A stretch of DNA of 64,000 bases, taken from positions 186,001-250,000 of the forward strand of contig NZ_KV440953.1 of NCBI RefSeq assembly GCF_001636425.1, written 5' to 3'. Under the pieces are notes generated by a model. That model was not told where the DNA came from. It was given only the letters and a program-made list of their open reading frames with translations, and searched no databases. How positions within the stretch are numbered: the stretch's first letter is position 1; each line of letters begins with the position of its first letter. This document shows, piece by piece, positions 7,984-17,231 of this stretch. Origin of the DNA: Heyndrickxia acidicola. GTDB lineage: Bacteria > Bacillota > Bacilli > Bacillales > Bacillaceae_C. The translations under genes and the position numbers were made by a program.

Positions 7984-9276
7984 ATGTTTGTAGATCAGGT
8001 CAAAATCTATGTTAAAGGTGGAGACGGAGGAAACGGAATGGTCGCATTCCGCCGTGAAAAATATGTTCCTAAAGGCGGTCCTGCAGGCGGGGATGGCGGA
8101 AAAGGAGCCGACGTCATATTTGAAGTGGAAGAAGGATTAAGAACATTAATGGACTTCCGTTATCAGCGTCACTTTAAAGCGAAGCGCGGAGAACATGGTA
8201 TGTCAAAAGGGCAGCATGGACGCAAGGCTGAGCCGATGGTTGTTAAGGTTCCGCCGGGTACAGTCGTAATTGACGATGATACGAAGGAAGTTCTTGCTGA
8301 TTTAACGGAACACGGACAGCGTTCAGTTGTGGCAAAGGGCGGCCGTGGAGGAAGAGGAAATACCCGTTTTGCTACACCTGCTAATCCTGCACCGGAAATT
8401 GCTGAAAATGGGGAGCCTGGACAGGAACGTTACATCATCCTTGAATTAAAGGTTCTTGCTGATGTTGGACTCGTAGGTTTTCCTAGCGTAGGGAAATCCA
8501 CTTTGCTTTCGGTTGTATCATCTGCAAAGCCGAAAATTGGTGAATACCATTTTACGACCATAGTTCCAAACCTTGGAGTAGTCGAGACTGAGGATAACAG
8601 AAGTTTCGTCATGGCCGATTTGCCAGGCCTAATTGAAGGAGCTCATCAGGGAGTGGGTCTTGGTCACCAATTCCTGCGCCATATTGAAAGAACGAGGGTT
8701 GTCGTTCATGTGATAGATATGTCCGCAATGGAAGGGCGGGACCCATACCAGGATTACATCACCATAAATCAGGAGTTAAAGGAATACAATCTTCGTTTAA
8801 CCGAGCGCCCTCAAATCATTGTTGCCAATAAAATGGATATTCCTGAATCTGAAGAAAACCTTAAAGCATTTAAAGAACAGCTTAAAGATGATTTTCCTAT
8901 ATTCCCGATATCCACGGTTACCCGTCAAGGCATCAGAGATTTGCTTTTTGCAATAGCGAACCTACTGGAAGTAACACCTGAATTCCCTCTTTATGAAGAG
9001 AAGGAAGAAACTGATGATGTTAATCGTGTTGTCTACAGACATGAAAAGCAGGAAGCTGAATTTGCTATTACAAGGGATCCGGATGGAACATTTGTGGTCA
9101 GCGGAGATAAAGTAGAAAAGCTGTTTAAAATGACGAACTTTAACCATGAAGAGTCCATTAGAAGATTCGCAAGACAGCTCCGCTCCATGGGAATTGATGA
9201 TGCACTGCGTGAAAAGGGTGCGAATGATGGTGATACCATCAGACTAATGGATTATGAGTTCGAATTTGTAGAATAG
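7984..9276 (+). CDS. obg: GTPase Obg
   Basis: Obg is an essential GTPase linked to ribosome assembly, the stress response and sporulation. The 430-residue protein has the three expected parts. The glycine-rich Obg fold is at 1-158. The G domain has GFPSVGKS (165-172) as its P-loop, DLPG as G3 and NKMD as G4. The C-terminal OCT domain covers about 350-430. The ATG follows AAAGGTGG. It is probably co-transcribed with spo0B, 52 bp upstream. Confidence 0.97.
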   Translation: MFVDQVKIYVKGGDGGNGMVAFRREKYVPKGGPAGGDGGKGADVIFEVEEGLRTLMDFRYQRHFKAKRGEHGMSKGQHGRKAEPMVVKVPPGTVVIDDDTKEVLADLTEHGQRSVVAKGGRGGRGNTRFATPANPAPEIAENGEPGQERYIILELKVLADVGLVGFPSVGKSTLLSVVSSAKPKIGEYHFTTIVPNLGVVETEDNRSFVMADLPGLIEGAHQGVGLGHQFLRHIERTRVVVHVIDMSAMEGRDPYQDYITINQELKEYNLRLTERPQIIVANKMDIPESEENLKAFKEQLKDDFPIFPISTVTRQGIRDLLFAIANLLEVTPEFPLYEEKEETDDVNRVVYRHEKQEAEFAITRDPDGTFVVSGDKVEKLFKMTNFNHEESIRRFARQLRSMGIDDALREKGANDGDTIRLMDYEFEFVE

Positions 9277-9329
9277 TTTGGCCGGTTCTTCCGGACACTG
9301 AGGAAATGGATATGCGGGAGGCATTGAAA

Positions 9330-9782
9330 GTGGGGAAAAACAAGGAACAGAAATTTATTCTTGTAAGCGAGGATGTCCTGCCTGAAGCGATGAAAAAGAC
9401 ACTTGAAGCCAAGGAGCTCCTTGAGAGCGGGAAGGCAGCCTCTATTTGGGAGGCTGTCCGCCTTGTTGATCTTTCAAGAAGTGCTTTTTATAAATATAAG
9501 GATACAGTGTTTCCTTTCCACGCCATGGTGAAAGAAAAGATTGTTACATTATTCTTTTTTCTGGAAGACCGTTCCGGATCACTTTCCGAATTATTAAGAG
9601 TGATTGCGTCTTATTCCTGCAATGTGCTTACGATTCACCAAACCATTCCCATTCAGGGGCGGGCAAATGTCACCGTCTCCTTAAACGTTACAGATATCCC
9701 CATTACCCTGGAGACCCTTATTAAAGAGCTTCAGGAGTTTGATTTTGTTAATCGGGTCGAGATACTGGGATCAGGTGCATAA
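9330..9782 (+). CDS. pheB: ACT domain protein PheB
   Basis: This is a small (about 150 residues) protein with an N-terminal helical part containing [11 protein letters not shown] and a C-terminal ACT domain (about 70-145), the fold used for amino-acid sensing. It is encoded just ahead of pheA and has been named PheB; its precise role is not settled. GTG 9330 is chosen because GGGAGG sits 8 bases upstream; an in-frame ATG at 9306 has no comparable site. Confidence 0.85.
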   Translation: MGKNKEQKFILVSEDVLPEAMKKTLEAKELLESGKAASIWEAVRLVDLSRSAFYKYKDTVFPFHAMVKEKIVTLFFFLEDRSGSLSELLRVIASYSCNVLTIHQTIPIQGRANVTVSLNVTDIPITLETLIKELQEFDFVNRVEILGSGA

Positions 9783-9801
9783 AAAGAAAGGGATGTTCAG
9801 A

Positions 9802-10683
9802 TTGAAAGCAGGTTATTTAGGGCCAAAAGCCACTTTTACAGATATAGCGGTACAAAGCGCATTTCCTTGGATGGAACGAATTCCGTTTGAAACCATTCCG
9901 GATTGTTTGGATGCAGTAAATGCCAATCAGGTCGATGTAGCGGTCGTTCCTCTTGAAAATACTCTTGAGGGCTCCGTTCATTTAACGGTTGATTATTTAT
10001 ATCATGAAAGCAATCCGCCGATTGTTGCAGAAATTACGGTTCCTATTCAGCAGCACCTGATGGTCCATCCGGAAAATCAGGAGAGCTGGAGAGAAACTGA
10101 AAAGGTCTTTTCTCATCCTCATGCTATAGCCCAATGCCATAAATTTCTTCATGGCGATTTAAGAGGTGCAAGCGTGGGGCAGGTTACCTCCACTGCTGCT
10201 GCCGCTAAATATGTCAGCGATCACCCTGAGCTTAAAGCAGCAGCTATTGCAAATGAATTGGCAGCAGAAAAGTATCAATTGTCCATAGTGAAAAGAAATA
10301 TCCATGACCTGCCATATAATCACACCCGTTTTATCGCTGTATCATCTCAAACCTTACAAAAAGAAATTAAGCTAAATGTTTCTCACATAAAAACCACTGT
10401 GATGGTTACATTGCCATCCGACCGGGCAGGAGCGCTCCATCAAGTGCTGTCTGCTTTTGCATGGAGAAGCTTGAATTTGAGTAAAATTGAGTCAAGACCA
10501 TTAAAAACTGGGCTCGGCAATTACTTTTTTATGATAGATATTCTAGCAAACTCGGAAAATCTGCTCGTACAAAATGCCATTCAGGAAATTGAAGCCATTG
10601 GGTGCACAGTAAAGGTTCTGGGCGGATATGCTTCCTATGAAGCAGATTTAACGGCAAGGAAAGCATATTCAAGCATGGGATAG
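9802..10683 (+). CDS. pheA: Prephenate dehydratase
   Basis: This enzyme converts prephenate to phenylpyruvate, the committed step to phenylalanine. The 293-residue protein carries a periplasmic-binding-like catalytic domain (about 1-180) with the family HTRF motif. A C-terminal ACT domain with ESRP (SKIESRP) binds phenylalanine for feedback control. TTG 9802 gives the usual family N-terminus (LKAGYLGPKATFT) and has GAAAGGG at a proper distance. ATG 9793 is directly against that site and so is less likely. Confidence 0.93.
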   Translation: MKAGYLGPKATFTDIAVQSAFPWMERIPFETIPDCLDAVNANQVDVAVVPLENTLEGSVHLTVDYLYHESNPPIVAEITVPIQQHLMVHPENQESWRETEKVFSHPHAIAQCHKFLHGDLRGASVGQVTSTAAAAKYVSDHPELKAAAIANELAAEKYQLSIVKRNIHDLPYNHTRFIAVSSQTLQKEIKLNVSHIKTTVMVTLPSDRAGALHQVLSAFAWRSLNLSKIESRPLKTGLGNYFFMIDILANSENLLVQNAIQEIEAIGCTVKVLGGYASYEADLTARKAYSSMG

Positions 10684-10720
10684 AAGCTTGTTTTATTCCA
10701 TTTATAGATCTATAAATAAA

Positions 10721-10795
10721 AGGCTGATTGAATAGGCTGGAAACCTTTCGAGGAATTATCCCCTTGAGGTTTCTCAATACCCTGCTCATCAGCCT
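10721..10795. terminator. Bidirectional terminator between convergent pheA and niaR
   Basis: AGGCTGAT (10721-10728) pairs with ATCAGCCT (10788-10795), and inside it GAAACCT pairs with AGGTTTC. A-rich and T-rich tracts flank the outer stem, so it can serve both converging genes. Confidence 0.65.
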
Positions 10796-11341
10796 TTAAT
10801 TATTTTCATCGACTAAATATCCTGCTGCTTCAAGTGCCTGTTCTGCATCTGCAATACTCTGGGCGTTCGCTGCAGATATTGTATGTAGATGAACACCCTC
10901 TGTCAGCTCTGATAGATAGGCGGCGCTCGTATTCTTTATTTTTTCGAGGAACTGGATGACTTCTTTCCTGTTTGACACCATAATGGAGGCAGTCAAATCA
11001 CCATATACAGGGTGCTCTATACGTACATCCTTCACAGTTACCCCGTTGTCTACCAATAAGAAAAGCTCATTTTCCACTTCGAGCGGCGAATGGCAGCATG
11101 CAATCGTTTTTTCAAAGCTTTGCTGTACCCCGGGCTGCAGCATATAAAGATACCCTTGGCTGGTTGCGATAATGGGTTCATTTTTCGCTTTTAAAAGGGT
11201 CATATCATTGACAATGACTTGCCTGCTCACATTGGCCTTTTTAGCTAATTCACTCCCCGTTATCGGATTAGAGCTTGTTTTTAGTAGAGAAAGTAAAAAC
11301 TCACGCCTTTTTTCTCCTAGTATCCTTTTTCCTTCCGACAT
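10796..11341 (-). CDS. niaR: Nicotinate-responsive NAD synthesis repressor NiaR (YrxA)
   Basis: NiaR represses NAD synthesis genes when nicotinic acid is present. The 181-residue protein has an N-terminal winged helix of the HTH_11 kind (about 5-65) and a C-terminal 3H domain. The three characteristic histidines appear in CCHSPLE, EHPVYG and HLHTIS. The start is taken as the ATG at 11341 because AGGAGG lies 8-9 bases ahead; the longer frame begins upstream of that site. It follows nifS on the same strand and faces the nadBCA operon it should control. Confidence 0.9.
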   Translation of the reverse strand: MSEGKRILGEKRREFLLSLLKTSSNPITGSELAKKANVSRQVIVNDMTLLKAKNEPIIATSQGYLYMLQPGVQQSFEKTIACCHSPLEVENELFLLVDNGVTVKDVRIEHPVYGDLTASIMVSNRKEVIQFLEKIKNTSAAYLSELTEGVHLHTISAANAQSIADAEQALEAAGYLVDENN

Positions 11342-11426
11342 TGTAGACGTCCTCCTATAAACCATTTCTTATACGGAATTTTATCATAATAATAGAGTGG
11401 CTCCAAACGAAAGTGATTCGGCAATA

Positions 11427-12569
11427 TCAGTGATTACGAAAGAGTTTCATTGAACCAATTGCTTTTAAACAACGTGCAAGATCTACTGCATCCTGGAGAA
11501 CGGTTTCTTTTCCAAATGAAATTCGAATAAATTCCTTTGCTTTATTTTCAGAGATTCCCATTGCCCTCATGGCAGCGGATGGCATTGTCTGCCCCGCCTG
11601 GCATGCGCTGCCGGTCGAAATGGCATAGCCGTTTCGGTTGCACTCAAGCATGGTGTATTGGCCTTCTACTCCGAAAATCCTTAACCCAATGATTTGAGGC
11701 AGCTGAAAAGTGTTTTGAGCCTGAAAAATTTCAGCTATGTCCTTTTCTCCGCTTAATTCCTCAATAAAGGCTTTTCGAAGTACGGCATATTCGGCTTGTT
11801 TAGCATTTTCACCATATAGTTTTTGGGCAGCAAAAACAAAAGCCGCTATTCCTGGAACATTTAGTGTACCACCACGAAAGCCCCTTTCATGGTGGAAGCC
11901 GGGGAAAACCGGAGATATAGAATGTCGGGGGTTAATATATGCAGCCCCAACTCCTTTTGGTCCATATACCTTGTGGCTTGACACACTGAGGCTGTCGACA
12001 ACAGGAGTAATGTTGTGCAGGGGCAGCTTGCCAAAGGATTGGACACAATCGCAGTGGAGCAAAATCCCTCTATTTTGCATAATGCCTGCTATCTCCTGAA
12101 TGGGTTGAATCACTCCTGTTTCAGGGTTTACATGCTGGACACAACAAAGAATGGTATCATGCCGTATTGATTGTACAAGAATGTTTACATCTACTTGTCC
12201 GTCTTTCGTAAACGGGATTTCTGTAAGTTCATATCCAAGATCTTTTAGATAGTGCACAGCAGAATATACGGATGCGTGCTCGCCCATAGAGAGTATGACA
12301 TGCTTCCCCTTAGCAGAGTGGGCTTTCGCAAGAGAAATAATGTTTAAAAGATTGCTTTCGGTTCCTCCAGAGGTAAAATAAATCCCTTCGGGAGGTGCAG
12401 AAAAAAGTTCTGCAAGCTCATTCCGGCATGCTGAAAGAATTTGTTCAGCCCGCGAACCGGCATCATGAAGGCTTCGTGTATTGCCAAACACAGAAATGGC
12501 TGCTTCATTGTAAATCTCCAAGGCTTCCAAATCCATAGGAGTAGTAGCCGCGTAATCAAAATAAATCAT
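11427..12569 (-). CDS. nifS: Cysteine desulfurase NifS (NAD-pathway type)
   Basis: This PLP enzyme releases sulfur from cysteine. The copy linked to the nad genes matures the iron-sulfur cluster of quinolinate synthase NadA. The roughly 380-residue protein starts MIYFDYAATTPM, has the PLP lysine in SSHKVYGPKG and the persulfide cysteine in STGSACQAG. ATG 12569 follows AGAGGG; seven extra codons upstream are unlikely to be translated. It is divergent from nadB and upstream of niaR. A second, housekeeping desulfurase is encoded at 51211-52365. Confidence 0.92.
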   Translation of the reverse strand: MIYFDYAATTPMDLEALEIYNEAAISVFGNTRSLHDAGSRAEQILSACRNELAELFSAPPEGIYFTSGGTESNLLNIISLAKAHSAKGKHVILSMGEHASVYSAVHYLKDLGYELTEIPFTKDGQVDVNILVQSIRHDTILCCVQHVNPETGVIQPIQEIAGIMQNRGILLHCDCVQSFGKLPLHNITPVVDSLSVSSHKVYGPKGVGAAYINPRHSISPVFPGFHHERGFRGGTLNVPGIAAFVFAAQKLYGENAKQAEYAVLRKAFIEELSGEKDIAEIFQAQNTFQLPQIIGLRIFGVEGQYTMLECNRNGYAISTGSACQAGQTMPSAAMRAMGISENKAKEFIRISFGKETVLQDAVDLARCLKAIGSMKLFRNH

Positions 12570-12812
12570 TTTATACCCTCTATTCTGCAAAAAATTATCT
12601 TCGTCTGATCCTTATTTTAATAGCCGGAATGCGGGTTTGTAAGAATGGCATAAGCTATTCGCTGCGAATAAAATGCTCTTTGCAAAAAAGAAAATGACTA
12701 AATCTGCGTAAGTATTTCCTCAAAACATTCCACATTCATTATTCTTGCTCTTTCTCTTTTCATGTTCCTATAAAAATATCTTGCCTTAAGTTTAATAATA
12801 TGTAAATATAAG

Positions 12813-12834
12813 TGTCAAGACACCTGTTAAAACA
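12813..12834. promoter_or_regulatory. Candidate NiaR operator upstream of nadB
   Basis: TGTCAAGACACCTGTTAAAA begins an imperfect dyad that ends in ACA, just before the nadB ribosome binding site. Its position between divergent nifS and nadB and its TGTC...GACA core agree with what I remember of NiaR (YrxA) boxes. A second copy for nifS was not evident. Confidence 0.55.
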
Positions 12835-12848
12835 GGAGGGTTTTAATA

Positions 12849-14438
12849 ATGATTAAATGTGATATTTTGATAATAGGCAGCGGTATTGCAGCAATGCAAT
12901 TAGCCAGAAATTTATCTGCGGATTTGCATGTGATAATTATCACAAAAGGAAAATGGCAGAATAGTAATTCCTTTATGGCACAAGGCGGTGTTGCAGCGGC
13001 TGTGTCTTCAGATGACAGCTGGGAACTGCACTTCAAGGATACGATAGAGGCCGGGGAAAATTTTCATAATGATTCAGAAGTTATGAAATTGGTACAGATT
13101 GCTCCGGAAATGATAAAAAATCTGCAAAACACAGGTGTACGTTTCGACTGTTATAAGAATGGAAACCTTTCCCTCGGCAAAGAAGGAGCCCATAGCCGAA
13201 ACCGTATTCTGCATTGCGGCGGGGATGCCACCGGAAAGCATATTATGGAGCAATTTCATTTAAACTTGCCGCAAAACGTGGAATTAATCGAGGGGCAGTT
13301 TGTGTATGAGCTGTTGCTGGATCAAAACAAAAATAGATGCATAGGAGTTAAAACAAGGGATCGAAAAGGAGAAAAGCATATTTATCGAGCCGGCGGAACG
13401 GTATTGGCAGCAGGGGGCATAGGAGGTTTATATCCTTTTACTTCAAATGACCATACCATTGCCGGCGATGGCTTGGCTTTGGCGTATAAAGCAGGTGTGA
13501 AAATTACGGATGCTGAATTTATCCAATTCCATCCTACCCTCCTTTATGTGAATGGATGTACGCATGGACTTATATCAGAGGCAGTCAGGGGAGAGGGGGC
13601 TATTCTTGTAAATGATCAGGGGGAACCGATTATGCAAGGAGTTCATCCCTTAAAAGACCTGGCACCCCGTCATATTGTTGCGGAACAAATTTTTAAAGAG
13701 CGATTGGCAGGTCGGGACGTTTTTTTAGATATCAGCATGATCGCGGATTTCCCTGACAAGTTTCCAACCATAACAGATTCTTGCTTGAAAAATGGCATTG
13801 ATATAGAAGCCGGGAAAATACCTGTGGCTCCGGGCAGTCACTTTTTTATGGGGGGAATTAAAATTGATCCCCATGGAAGGTCAAGCTTGGAGGGATTATA
13901 CTCAATCGGGGAATCAGCATGCAGCGGTGTGCATGGAGCAAACCGCCTTGCAAGTAATTCCCTTTTAGAAGGATTGGTTTACGGAAAGAGGCTGGCAGAA
14001 TATTTAAATCATAACAGAAAAGAATGTGAATCAGCGCACAAGTTATCTCCAATTTCTTATCAGGACATTGTTATTCCTGTCCTGCCTGAAAAAGCGGTAA
14101 TTCAGCAAAAGATGATGGAAAATGCAGGAATCATCCGGGAGGGAAGAAAGCTTAAGACATTTATTCAGTGGATAGAAAGTTATGGGGTGTTAGAGATCAT
14201 AAAGTCAGATCTGGACGCACTTCCAATACAACAAATTGAAACAATTTTTATGCTGATAAGTGCCCATATCATTGCGGTTTCAAGTCTTTCAAGAGAAGAG
14301 AGCCGCGGAGGTCATATCAGAGCAGATTTTCCTAATTCCCGTAAGGAATGGGAGAGCAGACATATTATTAACTCTATACATGGAATGGAAATAGGGGGAG
14401 AAAACAATGAATCGTATCAAATTGAGATCCATGCTTGA
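12849..14438 (+). CDS. nadB: L-aspartate oxidase
   Basis: This FAD enzyme oxidises aspartate to iminoaspartate, the first step of de novo NAD synthesis. The 529-residue protein has the N-terminal FAD loop (IIGSGIAAM), the SFMAQGGVAAA stretch of the succinate dehydrogenase/fumarate reductase family, and the HFFMGGI motif. The C-terminal helical domain contains the SRGGH(I)R sequence. The ATG lies behind AGGAGGG. It overlaps nadC by 32 bases. Confidence 0.95.
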   Translation: MIKCDILIIGSGIAAMQLARNLSADLHVIIITKGKWQNSNSFMAQGGVAAAVSSDDSWELHFKDTIEAGENFHNDSEVMKLVQIAPEMIKNLQNTGVRFDCYKNGNLSLGKEGAHSRNRILHCGGDATGKHIMEQFHLNLPQNVELIEGQFVYELLLDQNKNRCIGVKTRDRKGEKHIYRAGGTVLAAGGIGGLYPFTSNDHTIAGDGLALAYKAGVKITDAEFIQFHPTLLYVNGCTHGLISEAVRGEGAILVNDQGEPIMQGVHPLKDLAPRHIVAEQIFKERLAGRDVFLDISMIADFPDKFPTITDSCLKNGIDIEAGKIPVAPGSHFFMGGIKIDPHGRSSLEGLYSIGESACSGVHGANRLASNSLLEGLVYGKRLAEYLNHNRKECESAHKLSPISYQDIVIPVLPEKAVIQQKMMENAGIIREGRKLKTFIQWIESYGVLEIIKSDLDALPIQQIETIFMLISAHIIAVSSLSREESRGGHIRADFPNSRKEWESRHIINSIHGMEIGGENNESYQIEIHA

Positions 14439-15279
14439 ACAATTTTATTTGGAGGATATTGGCGACAAGGATGTGTCGAGTGAGACCATCTTTTCAAAAA
14501 ATCAGCAAGGCATATTAACGTTCAGGGCAAAGCAGCCCGGTGTTTTCTGTGGAAGGGATATTATACATGAAGGCTATGGGGTTCTTGATCCTGCAGTATC
14601 TGTACAAACTCATGTGGAAGATGGAGACACCATTTATGCAGGCGACATTCTTGCAACTGCATCAGGACCGGTCCAAAGCCTATTGAAGGGGGAGCGTGTT
14701 GTGCTGAATCTCCTCCAGAGAATGAGCGGTATTGCCACGATGACCTGCGAAGCAGTAGATAAAACAAAGAACACTGCTGCAAGGGTTTGTGATACAAGAA
14801 AAACAATGCCAGGCTTGAGAATGCTAGACAAATACTCTGTCCGAACAGGTGGCGGATACAATCATCGCAATGGTTTATATGATGGTGTAATGCTGAAAGA
14901 TAATCATATTTCTTTTGCAGGATCGATTAAAGGAGCCGTAGAGAAGGTAAGAAAAGAAATTGGCCATACCGTCAAAATAGAAGTAGAAATTGAAACTAAA
15001 GAACAGCTCCTGGAGGCCATTGAAGCAAAAGCAGATATTATCATGTTTGATAATTGCACACCGGGACAAATAAAAAGTTGGATCGGACTGGTGCCGAACG
15101 GGGTGGAGACGGAGGCTTCAGGAAACATTACACTTGATAATTTGCGGGAATATGCAGAAACAGGTATTCATTATATTTCACTTGGTTGTTTAACCCATTC
15201 CGTAAAGGCGTTTGACATTAGTGCACGTGTTCAAATTGAAGAATTGGCAGCGAGAGGAGAAGCGTATCATGGGGCTTAA
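14407..15279 (+). CDS. nadC: Nicotinate-nucleotide pyrophosphorylase (carboxylating)
   Basis: This enzyme turns quinolinate and PRPP into nicotinate mononucleotide. The 290-residue protein shows the family signatures [23 protein letters not shown] with the phosphate-binding arginine, [12 protein letters not shown] and LKDNHI. The start ATG 14407 lies within the end of nadB and matches the usual N-terminus ([19 protein letters not shown]). It overlaps nadA by 11 bases, so nadBCA is translationally coupled. Confidence 0.95.
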   Translation: MNRIKLRSMLEQFYLEDIGDKDVSSETIFSKNQQGILTFRAKQPGVFCGRDIIHEGYGVLDPAVSVQTHVEDGDTIYAGDILATASGPVQSLLKGERVVLNLLQRMSGIATMTCEAVDKTKNTAARVCDTRKTMPGLRMLDKYSVRTGGGYNHRNGLYDGVMLKDNHISFAGSIKGAVEKVRKEIGHTVKIEVEIETKEQLLEAIEAKADIIMFDNCTPGQIKSWIGLVPNGVETEASGNITLDNLREYAETGIHYISLGCLTHSVKAFDISARVQIEELAARGEAYHGA

Positions 15280-16375
15280 AGAGCTGATAAAAGTCAAGAG
15301 CACTTTTATTCCGGAAAAATACTTGAAAATGAGCAGGCAAGAGTTGGAGCATCGTACTAAAGAAATAAAAAAGAGCTTAGGGAAGGAGCTTTTTATACCC
15401 GGCCATCATTATCAAAAGGATGAAGTGATCCAATTTGCGGATGCAACAGGTGATTCCCTGCAGCTTGCACAGCTATCGGCAGAAAACAAGGACGCAAAAT
15501 ATATTGTATTTTGCGGTGTCCATTTTATGGCGGAGACAGCAGATATCCTGTCAGGTCCTGACCAGGAAGTCATTTTGCCTGATATGAGAGCAGGATGCTC
15601 CATGGCTGATATGGCAAATATTCATCAAACTGAGCGTGCGTGGGAAAAGCTGCAAGACTTATTTGGAGATACGGTTTTACCGCTTACGTATGTAAATTCA
15701 ACCGCTGCAATAAAGGCATTCGTGGGGAAAAATGGCGGAGCGACTGTGACATCGTCCAATGCCCTGCCCATGGTGAAATGGGCCTTTACTCAAAAAGAAC
15801 GAATCCTATTTCTGCCAGACCAGCATCTCGGCAGGAATACGGCTTATGATCTTGGGGTGCCTCTTGAAAAAATGGCTGTTTGGGATCCGATAAAGGATGA
15901 ATTGGTTTACAGTGGCGAATTACAGGAAATCAAAGTAATTCTTTGGAAGGGACATTGCTCGGTCCATGAAAAATTCACTGTATCCAACATCGAAATGGTT
16001 AGGAAAAATGATCCGGAGATGAAAATCATCGTGCACCCTGAATGCAGTCGGGAAGTAGTGTCACTCGCGGACGACAATGGTTCCACAAAGTATATCATTG
16101 ATACAATTGAAAATGCCTCTGCGGGTAGCAAGTGGGCAATAGGAACAGAAATGAATCTGGTTAATCGCATTAAAGATCAGCATCCTGATAAACAGATCAT
16201 TTCGTTGAATCCGCATATGTGTCCATGCCTTACAATGAACCGGATAGATCTTCCTCATCTTCTGTGGAGTCTTGAAAGCATCCTGGAAGGAAAAACAAAC
16301 AATATCATAAAAGTCGAGGAAGAAACCTCTCATTATGCGATGCTTGCTTTAAATCGCATGCTGGCAAAGAAATAG
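15269..16375 (+). CDS. nadA: Quinolinate synthase NadA
   Basis: NadA condenses iminoaspartate with dihydroxyacetone phosphate using a 4Fe-4S cluster. The 368-residue length is that of the Bacillus type. The three cluster cysteines are visible in AGCSMAD, GHCSVHE and MCPC. ATG 15269 has GAGAGGAG about 10 bases upstream; the longer reading frame would begin deep inside nadC. No clear terminator was found immediately after the gene. Confidence 0.95.
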   Translation: MGLKELIKVKSTFIPEKYLKMSRQELEHRTKEIKKSLGKELFIPGHHYQKDEVIQFADATGDSLQLAQLSAENKDAKYIVFCGVHFMAETADILSGPDQEVILPDMRAGCSMADMANIHQTERAWEKLQDLFGDTVLPLTYVNSTAAIKAFVGKNGGATVTSSNALPMVKWAFTQKERILFLPDQHLGRNTAYDLGVPLEKMAVWDPIKDELVYSGELQEIKVILWKGHCSVHEKFTVSNIEMVRKNDPEMKIIVHPECSREVVSLADDNGSTKYIIDTIENASAGSKWAIGTEMNLVNRIKDQHPDKQIISLNPHMCPCLTMNRIDLPHLLWSLESILEGKTNNIIKVEEETSHYAMLALNRMLAKK

Positions 16376-16427
16376 ACTATTGAAACAGCCTTTCCTTTTT
16401 ATGAAGATAAGAAACCAATAAATTTTT

Positions 16428-16560
16428 GGCTTTGTTAGAGGACTCAGTTGTTTTTTTGCTCATTCGTGTGAAACCTCTGTTTCACACGCCTTTAAGCTCA
16501 AATGAAAGGTGTAAAATGAGAAAAAAACGAGGAGTTTTCAACATAGGATATTAACAGAGT
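16428..16560 (+). repeat. Repeat R2, longest copy, with internal perfect palindrome
   Basis: The element runs from GGCTTTGTTAGAGGACTC to TATTAACAGAGT, whose ends are short inverted repeats (CTTTGTTA / TAACAGAG). A perfect 9-bp palindrome, GTGTGAAAC / GTTTCACAC with a 4-base loop, lies at 16466-16487. Partial relatives are at 25868-25920 (left part) and 32066-32125 (right part, sharing GAGTTTTCAACATAG with one difference). Confidence 0.5.
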
Positions 16561-16675
16561 TAAATTTTAATACAGTTACTTTGAAAATGACTTTATTACA
16601 AGATAGAAGCGTAACTCCGACATCTGCTGCGTTATTACCTTATTGTTAAGGCAGATATAACACTTTTTTATGTGC

Positions 16676-16730
16676 CATGGTGCGAATAATGATTAGCATG
16701 ATGGTCTCTGTTAAAAATCTATGTGGATTT
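16676..16730 (+). repeat. Repeat R3 fragment
   Basis: GATTAGCATGATGGTCTCTG with its flanks recurs at 44820-44873 with only a few changes. Shorter relatives carrying GTGCAACCAATGT or ATGCAACCAATGT are at 16850-16876 and 53582-53606. Confidence 0.5.
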
Positions 16731-17192
16731 TCCTCCCATTTGGATTGAGCGGAAATGAACAGGCAGGACAAAAAGCACTACGCATATCTGAGTAAGACCC
16801 TATATTGATTTGAATTCACCGTTGATTGCAGTGGGGATCAACCAGCAGGACGATCAATGTGCAACCAATGTCACTGTTAAAAAGCATGTTAAATTTGATC
16901 CCAAAGTTGACTAAAGCGAAAGGTACGAGACTCCTGAGGGAACAGCAGGAAAAGGGAGACCACGCAGGAGCTTAGCAGAAACCAACAAGCAGGACAAACA
17001 AAGCCTATAGGTCAACATCTAGTTTCCAGTCAAAATCAGCCTGTACCTCGCTGCATTTTTTTTTTTCAGTCAAAGACGGCGAAGTCCTTACGCCGATAAG
17101 CAAGGCGCTTGTGCTTTTAATGTGGAAAGGCATATTTTATGGGTAATTCACATAAATTTTTTAAAAGATCGATGGCACTTTGCCCAGATTGA

Positions 17193-17201
17193 CATAGGAT
17201 A
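17193..17201 (+). promoter_or_regulatory. Possible sigma-K-type -10 element upstream of safA
   Basis: CATAGGATA fits the CATAnnnTA sigma-K pattern, with GGCAC about 15 bases upstream as a possible -35. In Bacillus subtilis safA is a mother-cell gene. The match is short, so this is tentative. Confidence 0.35.
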
Positions 17202-17231
17202 TATGGACTTATGTCTAAGGAGGGGAAGTAA

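Larger units (their letters stand above)
16376..17231. other. 856-bp gene-free region built of decayed dispersed repeats
   Basis: No plausible gene was found. From left to right: an R2 element (16428-16560), an R3 fragment (16676-16730), an R4 remnant (about 16735-16780), a second R3 fragment (16850-16876), another R4 remnant (about 16908-17000), R5 (about 17005-17120), then the safA promoter area. Several pieces recur elsewhere in the window with deletions. Confidence 0.55.
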
